From contig JAKFVJ010000497.1 in the NCBI GenBank assembly GCA_021732245.1, positions 1 through 15,706 on the forward strand: a stretch of 15,706 nt of DNA. The letters are read 5' to 3'. Within the stretch, counting starts at the first letter, position 1; each line of letters opens with the position of its first letter. Below, piece after piece: positions 6,532 to 13,499 of the stretch. The stretch comes from Candidatus Obscuribacterales bacterium (GTDB lineage Bacteria > Cyanobacteriota > Vampirovibrionia > Obscuribacterales > Obscuribacteraceae). The notes below the pieces were generated by a model. That model was not told where the DNA came from and ran no database searches. It saw only the letters and a list, made by a program, of their open reading frames with translations. The position numbers were made by a program, and so were the translations under genes.

Positions 6532-9480
6532 ATGGGTGAAGGCGAACTCCAAGGCAACGAGAGCAGCGGCTACAAGCGCCCTGGCGAATTGCGTTGGCCC
6601 GGATCAGCCGATGATGTTCATCGGGCTCAGAGCACTCCTGCACAACCCGAAGTAGAAAGTCTTTACGGACGTTCTGGTATTCAGAATCAACAACCTTATA
6701 CGAAGCCACCCATGAAGTTTATGGAAGGCGAACAAAACCCGTTGGTGCCCAATACCAAAGGTAAGCAATGGGAAGAAGTCGATGCCAACGGACGTGTTCG
6801 TCACGTGTATGGACTGCCGCATATGCAATTGCGCGCTCCCATGGCCGGTGATCAAAGTCCAACCATGGAAGACAATGCGCGGGCTGCAGAAGAGCGTGCA
6901 CGCAGAGGCAATGCTCCAACTGGACCAGCGCCTGATGATATCGAGCGAAAAAGGGCAGAAAACAGATTTAACGCTATTCAACAGGAAAAGCGCATCAGGG
7001 AATACACCGATTGGGCACCCAACGTAGTCGGCAATGACTGGATGGGTGGACTTGGTTTTGCTGCAGCAGTATTGGCTACCAGTCGCGGAAAGAATGTTCC
7101 AGAAACGCTTGCTCGTATGGTTATGGGCTTTGGCTATGGTAGTGCGGCAACCGGTGCAATGCAGTTTGGGCTTAATGACGGCTTGGATGGTACTTGGTCC
7201 AAACACGGCGCCGAGTTTAAATGGTTTACCGACGGAGTGCTTGTTCCGCTGACTTACACTTTTGCTGCGCGCAGCAAGCCAATTCAACGCCTAGTTATGG
7301 GATCCGGGAAATTGCTCTCGAAAGACACCGCTATCGGCATTGGCTTGCCGATGGCTTTAGGTGGTTTGGCATCGCTTGTCGGAAACGGTCTTGATAAAGC
7401 CCTTAAAACAGAAGATAGAAATCCAACCTACGCCACCTGGTGTCAGCAAGGTGGACTCGACTCTGCGGCAGTTGCTTTGGCTGGTGGCGCTACTTATTTA
7501 ACAAGCAGAAATTTAGTGGCCGGTATCGGAGTAGGAGTAGCAACATGGGCGATTGCTCGTGGCTGGAATGCACTGAACCCACACCCAACTCCTGCCCACC
7601 AATTTGATAAGTCACTTGTGTCTCTTGATGCTCTGCAAAAAACAAGAAGCACAGAAGCAATGGAAGAAGCCGTCAGCCAGTTGAAAGAATTTGGTAACTT
7701 CGGCAGAACAGATATATTGAAGAATCCTTGGGATTTGCAACATCCTTGGGAAATCCCAGGCAATCTTCATGACCAGTTTGTTGGTCGCACGAAGCTCAGA
7801 GTGAACAACGTATCAACAGCGCCCGAACTTTCACTTCTGGCCAATGTCTATGGTGACTCGCAACATTGCAAACCTGGTTATTCAGGTACAGTTGCTCATG
7901 CCGCAGTAAACTTTGCTGCCGGCGAAAGATCCTTGAAGTGGGGAGCTATTGGCGTCGAGAAGTTGCTTGGCGATTCAGTCGGGCAAGATACACAAGTGGA
8001 TTTGGGTGGCGAAGCGCTGCGCAAGTTTATAAATGCCAGACGTGAAATTGATCAGTGTATCGAATACGCTAAAAAGAACGATGGTCAAATTCCTCAAGGG
8101 GAAATTGATGGCAAGCCTATAAACGCCACCGAAGAAGTAAAAATGCTCACTGCGTTGGGTGCTCGCGTTGACAATGCAATTAACGAAGTTCTTGGACCTC
8201 ACGACAAGTTAGATCAAGTGATCAATGACGTTAAGGATCGTCTTTGGACAGGACACGTTGATGCAGTAAATGAGTTGAGAGCTGATGTGAAAGAAAGAGC
8301 CAAGTATCCAAAGCTGCAACATGAGCTAACACCAAAATTGCAAGCAAAGCTTTGCCGCGACCTGGCCATGATGGATCTCGCGTATGCCGAACTGCATATT
8401 CACAGTAAATTGACGTTCAATTCGAGCGCTGCTGGTGAGAGCCAAAAACGATTAGCTTTTCTAGCCTCAGAACTTAAGCCTTTGGAAGTGTACTTTTCTG
8501 AGTCTTTGGCTTCTCTGAATTGGGCAAGAAGCAAAATGTCTCCGGATGATCCAGGACAAGCCGACTTGAAGCGCATAGCTGACAGAGCCTATGCTTTATA
8601 TCGGAGAGTCAAAGAAGCAAGACTGCCTGAAACAGCCGTAATGGGACACCATTTGCAAGATTTTCTCGACGGCAAACTTTATGACATTGGACCGGACTAC
8701 ACCAGTACTGCAGCTGTTCGTGCAGCCATTAGAAATGGACGCAATCCAATAGCCGATGAGTTGCGCGAGTACGAAAATCCACCGCAGCAAACCGATGCGG
8801 ATAGACAAAGAGAGCAAGCTGCTGCTGAACAGACTCAGCGTGAACAACAAGCTGCTGATCAACAAGCTTCGCAGCTAGGCGATCAGAACAATCAGATGCA
8901 GCAAGCAGAAATTGACTACGCAAACCGCAGAGATGCTTATGCTCGTTCACACATTCAAGAAGAGATTGCCAAATTCAAAACGACAGGCAGAGTTCCGACG
9001 GCTGCAGAAATTGATGGCATATATGACTCTTTAGTTGATCAATTCGATTATTTGGTGAAAACCGGACAGTTGAAACTTGATGCAGTTGATCCAAATACTT
9101 CCAGTCAAGCTCCAGCACAGCAGCCGACAGCTGCTGAGCCAGTTCAACCCCAAGCCGCCCAACAGCAATATAGTCAGCCACAAGGCACTCAACCGCAGTA
9201 CGAACAACCCCAAGCCGCCCAACCCCAATATAGTCAGCCACAGTATAGCCAGCCAATGGTTGACCCCAGAGCGGAAATGGATGCGCGTGTCCGGCAGTTC
9301 ATCACAGCCAACGGTAGACGTCCGTCTGTTGCTGAAATGAGAGATCTAGCTCAAGGCTTATCGTCTACCAATTTCAAAATGTATAACCGTCCGCAAATAA
9401 GTCCGAGTCAGCCCTATCCTCAGCTTGCTCCGCAAGAGCGGGTGCCAGTGATTCATCAGGGCACGCCGGACCAACAATAG
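6532..9480 (+). CDS. Large protein of unknown function with hydrophobic Gly/Ala segments and Gln/Pro-rich tail
   Basis: I recognise no family for this 982-residue protein. Residues 1-160 are hydrophilic, charged and low in complexity, with no signal peptide. Residues 165-350 contain about four Gly/Ala-rich hydrophobic stretches (about 167-185, 195-215, 266-285 and 311-345) that could insert in or lie on a membrane. Residues 350-750 look like a soluble, largely helical domain. A Gln-rich coiled-coil-like stretch follows (about 752-800), then two related short helical modules (about 804-835 and 914-940) around GRxPxxAE, separated by a Gln/Pro/Tyr-rich repeat region (about 860-910). The ATG has GAGG at 6521-6524, seven bases away. 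A hairpin after the stop leads into comEC. A structural or envelope-associated role is conceivable but unsupported. Confidence 0.85.
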   Translation: MGEGELQGNESSGYKRPGELRWPGSADDVHRAQSTPAQPEVESLYGRSGIQNQQPYTKPPMKFMEGEQNPLVPNTKGKQWEEVDANGRVRHVYGLPHMQLRAPMAGDQSPTMEDNARAAEERARRGNAPTGPAPDDIERKRAENRFNAIQQEKRIREYTDWAPNVVGNDWMGGLGFAAAVLATSRGKNVPETLARMVMGFGYGSAATGAMQFGLNDGLDGTWSKHGAEFKWFTDGVLVPLTYTFAARSKPIQRLVMGSGKLLSKDTAIGIGLPMALGGLASLVGNGLDKALKTEDRNPTYATWCQQGGLDSAAVALAGGATYLTSRNLVAGIGVGVATWAIARGWNALNPHPTPAHQFDKSLVSLDALQKTRSTEAMEEAVSQLKEFGNFGRTDILKNPWDLQHPWEIPGNLHDQFVGRTKLRVNNVSTAPELSLLANVYGDSQHCKPGYSGTVAHAAVNFAAGERSLKWGAIGVEKLLGDSVGQDTQVDLGGEALRKFINARREIDQCIEYAKKNDGQIPQGEIDGKPINATEEVKMLTALGARVDNAINEVLGPHDKLDQVINDVKDRLWTGHVDAVNELRADVKERAKYPKLQHELTPKLQAKLCRDLAMMDLAYAELHIHSKLTFNSSAAGESQKRLAFLASELKPLEVYFSESLASLNWARSKMSPDDPGQADLKRIADRAYALYRRVKEARLPETAVMGHHLQDFLDGKLYDIGPDYTSTAAVRAAIRNGRNPIADELREYENPPQQTDADRQREQAAAEQTQREQQAADQQASQLGDQNNQMQQAEIDYANRRDAYARSHIQEEIAKFKTTGRVPTAAEIDGIYDSLVDQFDYLVKTGQLKLDAVDPNTSSQAPAQQPTAAEPVQPQAAQQQYSQPQGTQPQYEQPQAAQPQYSQPQYSQPMVDPRAEMDARVRQFITANGRRPSVAEMRDLAQGLSSTNFKMYNRPQISPSQPYPQLAPQERVPVIHQGTPDQQ
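9145..9242 (+). repeat. Two direct 38-base repeats in the Gln/Pro-rich coding region
   Basis: Bases 9145-9182 recur at 9205-9242 with an exact 60-base offset and two mismatches (9164 and 9165 against 9224 and 9225). They encode QPQAAQ-QYSQPQ-type units. A further short QPQYSQP unit follows. The 20-codon period keeps the reading frame, so copy number could change without breaking the protein. Confidence 0.85.
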
Positions 9481-9520
9481 TTGGTAGCTGACACTGACAA
9501 CTGCTAAATTGAACTAATTT

Positions 9521-9553
9521 CCCACTTTTACGTATTTATAGTGGGGGGTTTTT
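9521..9553 (+). terminator. Hairpin with G-run and T-run just before the comEC start
   Basis: CCCACT (9521-9526) pairs with AGTGGG (9540-9545) across a 13-base AT-rich loop. The right arm runs into further G residues (to 9548) and five T residues (9549-9553) directly before the ATG at 9554. It looks like a weak intrinsic terminator of the upstream gene. Its G-rich arm is also the only candidate ribosome-binding site for comEC, so folding would hide that site. Confidence 0.4.
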
Positions 9554-11551
9554 ATGCTTGACGTTAGACAATTAGTCTATAGGCAACTAGTCGTGCTGGT
9601 GGCGCTTCTGGCGGTCGCCGGTGCGGCACTCTCAAGCTTGGCAGCGCCGTTTTTCTTTGTGGTTGTCTCTGCCTTGGTCGGTGCTTCGCTGGGGCTCTTA
9701 TGCCGCAATTGGAAACTGGGTCTTATCCTTGGATCTATACTATTGCTGTTTTGGTCATATGCGAATTTGCGACAAGTAAAGCCTCATGTCGAAAGTCGTT
9801 CTGTTGTTGTTAGAGGCGTTGTCGAAGAACCAACTATTGAGTCAGCCAATTGTTCGCAAATTGTAGTTGGTAGTTCAACCGGACGATATCTAATACGTTT
9901 TTCCGGTGAATTCAATTTGCATGTCGGCGATACCATTGAAGCTAAGGTGCTTTTGGATAAGCCGCGGACTGGTCAGCCATGGGATTTTGATCGTTCAACA
10001 TACTTGCGCAAGTATGGGGCTCAGCAAAGTGGCTGGCTTGCTAATGATTTACGTGTCGTTAAGTCAGAACAGAGCTGGTCAGACCAGCTTAAGGAGTTAG
10101 TCGATAAGTCTCGCAAGAATTTGGTTGAGACTCACCGTAAATGTCTGGGTGATACCGAAGGCGCGCTACTCACTTCGATGGTCATCGGTGATCGAGCTGT
10201 CAATTTGCCCAATGAGTTGTCGCGGCAATTTCGTGATGTTGGTCTTTCGCATGTGTTGGCTGCTTCCGGATTCAATCTGACAATTGTCACTGGTTGTACG
10301 CTGTTTCTTGTACGCCTAGCGGTAAAGTCGACCTGGGTCGGTAATATTGCTTGTTTTGTTACTATGCTGTCCTTTGTGATTATGGCTGGACCGTCGCCGT
10401 CAGTATTACGTTCGGCGCTTATGTTGTGTGTGTTGCTTCTATATCGCTCATGCTGTCGGCAGCCGTCCATGCCGATTGCTTTGTCGCTTGCAATTGTGAC
10501 TGCGATGGTCATTGATCCATTGTGTATTGCCGACGTTGGCTTTCAACTATCGTATATTGCAACGACGGCAATCATTTGCGGTGTTGAGCCGTTGAGAAGG
10601 GCATTATTTCAGACGAGAAACTATTTTGGTCTTGCCGAGGCTGTTTCAGTAATTGTCATTGCTCAAATGGGTGTGTTGCCACTTCAGTTGTATTACTTTT
10701 GGTGTTTGGGGATGTTTTTCCTGCCGGCAAATCTGCTTGTGGCGCCGCTGGTGCATGTAGTGACATTGTGCGGGTTTGCATCATCTCTACTTGTTTTAGT
10801 TAATCAGTCGGCAGGTTGGTTTGACGGCATTGTTTGGCTCATGGACAAAATTATTTGGTATCCGTTGACGGCCATTCTGATTTGTGTCAAATACATGGCG
10901 TCGTTTGAACAAGCCAAGTTTGTCTTGGGAGCGCCAAGTATTTGGTGCCTTATCTTTTATTATTTCGTTTTTGGACTTTTTCTTTGTGCCCTAAAAATTG
11001 GTCGTTGGCGGCTGCATTCGGTGTTTGTCGTAATCCTGGCAATAAGCATGCTCGCCTGGCATCCGGCTCCTTCCGGTGTTGTAATTGCGCTTTTCAAAAA
11101 TTCTGTAGCCGTCCTTGAAGATCATAATGCACGAGTTTTTGGTGACTCGGAGTTGCCGTCGTTGAAAAGATTTTTGCTCTATCATGGTTGTCGAATATCA
11201 CATGAGGATAAAACCGAATCGATATTTGTGCCTCAAGCCAAAACAACCATTGCAAGAATCGATGAGCATAACGTTGGAGAAGAAAAGTTTGTTGGCGACG
11301 CCGAGTCGCTAATAGTCTGTCTCAAGGGGGCGCGATTTAGCTATCTTGTAGATGGACTTTTGTCAAATGAGCAATTTGGTAAGTGTCTGGAGCGTTGTAA
11401 GACAGTCTGGCTGGTTCTAGATCGCGGCATTAGCAAAAAGGCAGAATTGGCTATGGCAAGAAAGCTGCCAAGTTGCGTTAAAATAGCCAAGCGTGTTGGC
11501 GAGAGTCTGGTTTTTGAGGCTTTTAATGGGTCCATCCAAATACGAAATTGA
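9554..11551 (+). CDS. comEC: ComEC/Rec2-type DNA-uptake channel protein with degenerate C-terminal domain
   Basis: ComEC forms the inner-membrane channel through which single-stranded DNA enters in natural transformation. The 665-residue protein has N-terminal membrane segments (about 10-70) and a soluble beta-rich domain (80-170) containing QPWDFDRSTYLRKYG, the usual DUF4131-type ending. The competence domain (about 200-480) has many membrane segments. Family signatures include AASGFNL (236-242, in place of SGLH), PSVLRSALM (282-290), DVGFQLSYIAT (327-337) and PANLLVAPL (391-399). Residues 500-665 occupy the place of the metallo-beta-lactamase-like nuclease domain, but HxHxDH is missing and the domain is short. 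The ATG lies behind an unusual G-run (9543-9548). The 3' end overlaps the next gene by 26 bases, so the two are translationally linked. No other competence gene is in the window. Confidence 0.88.
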   Translation: MLDVRQLVYRQLVVLVALLAVAGAALSSLAAPFFFVVVSALVGASLGLLCRNWKLGLILGSILLLFWSYANLRQVKPHVESRSVVVRGVVEEPTIESANCSQIVVGSSTGRYLIRFSGEFNLHVGDTIEAKVLLDKPRTGQPWDFDRSTYLRKYGAQQSGWLANDLRVVKSEQSWSDQLKELVDKSRKNLVETHRKCLGDTEGALLTSMVIGDRAVNLPNELSRQFRDVGLSHVLAASGFNLTIVTGCTLFLVRLAVKSTWVGNIACFVTMLSFVIMAGPSPSVLRSALMLCVLLLYRSCCRQPSMPIALSLAIVTAMVIDPLCIADVGFQLSYIATTAIICGVEPLRRALFQTRNYFGLAEAVSVIVIAQMGVLPLQLYYFWCLGMFFLPANLLVAPLVHVVTLCGFASSLLVLVNQSAGWFDGIVWLMDKIIWYPLTAILICVKYMASFEQAKFVLGAPSIWCLIFYYFVFGLFLCALKIGRWRLHSVFVVILAISMLAWHPAPSGVVIALFKNSVAVLEDHNARVFGDSELPSLKRFLLYHGCRISHEDKTESIFVPQAKTTIARIDEHNVGEEKFVGDAESLIVCLKGARFSYLVDGLLSNEQFGKCLERCKTVWLVLDRGISKKAELAMARKLPSCVKIAKRVGESLVFEAFNGSIQIRN

Positions 11552-12149
11552 AGAAGCAATGGCAGTCGAGTGTCTGTCCCGAGACAATGGCGTTATTGTC
11601 GTGCCTACGGATACGACTTATGGGGTTGTTTGTCGCTTGGACAGACTCAACGGTATCGAGCGTATCTATGAATTGAAGGGACGTGATCGGTCGAAGCCGC
11701 TGATTATTCTTGCCGGCGATACTAAGTCGATATTGCCGTTTATCGATGGAGCACAAGACGTTGTGCAAACGCTGGGTGAGAGGTTCTGGCCGGGCGCGCT
11801 GACTATCGTGGCTAAGGCGTCTGCTCGCGTGCCTAAGGAAATTATGAGTGGGGGGACTACTGTTGGTGTGCGAGTGCCCAGGCATGGCGCGTTGCGCTCG
11901 TTGTTGGCATTGCTGCCGGATGGTGCTGTTGCCAGCACAAGTGCTAACTTATCGGGTGCGCCTACACCGAAGGTAATAGATGAGGTAGTTGCTTCGCTTT
12001 CGGATAAGGTGGATTACCTGATGCCGGATTGCGACGAGCCTCCGGCGGGCACGGAATCGACGATTGTTGATGTAAGTGGACCGGAACCCAGAGTGCTACG
12101 CGCAGGCGCTCTGCCGGCGGCAAGAATACTTTCTGCCTTGTCGTTGTGA
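11526..12149 (+). CDS. tsaC: L-threonylcarbamoyladenylate synthase (TsaC/Sua5/YrdC family)
   Basis: The enzyme makes threonylcarbamoyl-AMP from threonine, bicarbonate and ATP, the first step of the universal t6A37 modification of ANN-decoding tRNAs. The 207-residue protein consists of the YrdC fold only, without the C-terminal Sua5 domain. Motifs seen are PTDTTYG (27-33), KGRDRSKP (51-58), FWPG (87-90), VRVPRH (115-120), STSAN (137-141) and GTESTIVD (175-182). I chose the ATG at 11526 because GAGG (11516-11519) lies six bases upstream and homology begins there. A GTG at 11493 would add 11 residues without a ribosome-binding site. It overlaps the end of comEC and is probably in the same transcript. 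Its end is only seven bases from the convergent AAA+ gene. Confidence 0.93.
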   Translation: MGPSKYEIEEAMAVECLSRDNGVIVVPTDTTYGVVCRLDRLNGIERIYELKGRDRSKPLIILAGDTKSILPFIDGAQDVVQTLGERFWPGALTIVAKASARVPKEIMSGGTTVGVRVPRHGALRSLLALLPDGAVASTSANLSGAPTPKVIDEVVASLSDKVDYLMPDCDEPPAGTESTIVDVSGPEPRVLRAGALPAARILSALSL

Positions 12150-12156
12150 ACTGGTC

Positions 12157-13434
12157 CTATTTTCCCATCGCCGCGAAGTAGACGGCGCAGGCGTGGTCTA
12201 GGTATTCACGAGAAAGACGTGGTGGCGCTTGCAGGAAGGAGCAGAGGTTGGTTACCTGGTCGATAACGTCACGTGGATGACAGCAACGCATCTGGCGCTT
12301 GCCGCTTCTGTACTGAGTCTCAATTAAGTAATTGACAGCTTCTTCGTTGTACGGCACGCCGGTTTTCTGGCAGTATTGCAGGAAGATCCATTTGAATTCG
12401 TCTTCAGTCGGATTGGTGATGTGGATCTTGTACGGAATACGTCTTAAGAACGCTTCGTCGACTAGATCAGAAGGATTCAAGTTTGTAGAAAATACGATCA
12501 ACTGCTCGAATGGAATTTCTAACTTCTTGCCTGTGTGCATGGTCAAGTAGTCAACGCGTTTTTCCAGAGGTACAATCCAGCGGTTGAGTAGTGATTTGTG
12601 GTCAATTCTTTGGCGACCAAAGTCGTCGATGAGCAGCAAGCCGCAATTAGACTTGAGCTGAATTGGTGCTTCATATAGTTTGGTCGTGTAGTCGTACTGC
12701 AACTCAAGCATATCGATTGTAAGTTCACCACCGACGACCACGCATGGACGTTGAATTCTTACCCAGCGGTGATCGTAGTCTGCCGGGTAGTTGCCTGGTG
12801 AAACTTCCTGGTGGCTGTGATCATCGTAAACACGAATGATTTGTCCATCAATTTCCACAGCATGTGGGATAAAGATATGACCTTTGAAGCTGCGTACAAT
12901 ACGCTCGGCGATAGATGTTTTTCCATTGCCGGCTTCACCGAAGAGGAACATACCACGACCGGCGTTGATAGCCGGGCCGATAGCGTTAATTGTCTTACGG
13001 CTAATCATGATGTCGGAGAAAGCTACTTCCAAATCACGCGGTGTAACTGCTTCTCTTCTAATTGTCTGCGCCTTAACTGACTCGATATAGGTGCTCCATG
13101 GTACAGGACAAGCACCAACATAAGAGTTGTAGTCAAAGGCGGTACGCGCTCTATCACGACCTTTTTCGGTGGGTGTGTATTCGTAGTCCGCCAAACCACC
13201 GGCGGTGCGTACTTCAATCAGCATTTGCTTTTTGAGTGACTCTAAAAGCTCCTCGATAAGCTTGAAGGGCAACATCGTACGGGCAGCAATTTCGCGTCCG
13301 AGTGCGTAGTTGACCAGGTAAATGTCCTTCAGTAGCAGTTCTTCCAGAAAGCCTTGCTTGAGCCCTGTGTCCTCAATAGTATTTGGATAGGGTGGAACGA
13401 ATTCCTGTTGCTGTGTTCTTATCTGTTGAACCAT
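12157..13434 (-). CDS. AAA+ ATPase with N-terminal helical/winged-helix-like region
   Basis: This 425-residue protein has an AAA+ module at about 130-400. It contains Walker A GEAGNGKT (166-173), Walker B LLLIDD (266-271), sensor-1 STN (316-318), a likely arginine finger at Arg331-Arg332 and a sensor-2 helix with CHPRD (385-389). An unusually long segment lies between Walker A and B (about 185-260). The N-terminal 115 residues look helical, with a winged-helix-like part, and may bind a partner. It is not a close match to canonical MoxR. Its place 65 bases downstream of a TgpA-like gene on the same strand suggests one operon and a shared, unknown remodelling role. The ATG is backed by AGGGA at about 13442-13446 on the minus strand. 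The 3' end lies seven bases from the convergent tsaC gene. Confidence 0.85.
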   Translation of the reverse strand: MVQQIRTQQQEFVPPYPNTIEDTGLKQGFLEELLLKDIYLVNYALGREIAARTMLPFKLIEELLESLKKQMLIEVRTAGGLADYEYTPTEKGRDRARTAFDYNSYVGACPVPWSTYIESVKAQTIRREAVTPRDLEVAFSDIMISRKTINAIGPAINAGRGMFLFGEAGNGKTSIAERIVRSFKGHIFIPHAVEIDGQIIRVYDDHSHQEVSPGNYPADYDHRWVRIQRPCVVVGGELTIDMLELQYDYTTKLYEAPIQLKSNCGLLLIDDFGRQRIDHKSLLNRWIVPLEKRVDYLTMHTGKKLEIPFEQLIVFSTNLNPSDLVDEAFLRRIPYKIHITNPTEDEFKWIFLQYCQKTGVPYNEEAVNYLIETQYRSGKRQMRCCHPRDVIDQVTNLCSFLQAPPRLSREYLDHACAVYFAAMGK

Positions 13435-13499
13435 AACCTTGTCCCTGGTTTAGAAGCTAAGAGTACTCATGCTTTCTATTTACCTGAAAATGGCAGGTA

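Noticed and set aside
6604..7287. Minus-strand open frame of 227 codons inside the 982-residue gene
   Set aside because: It lies fully opposite a long, well-supported gene, has no ribosome-binding site worth noting, and its product shows no domain or normal composition.
11493..11525. Longer start (GTG at 11493) for the threonylcarbamoyl-AMP synthase
   Set aside because: It has no ribosome-binding site, and the extra 11 residues are not part of the YrdC fold. The ATG at 11526 has GAGG at the right distance.
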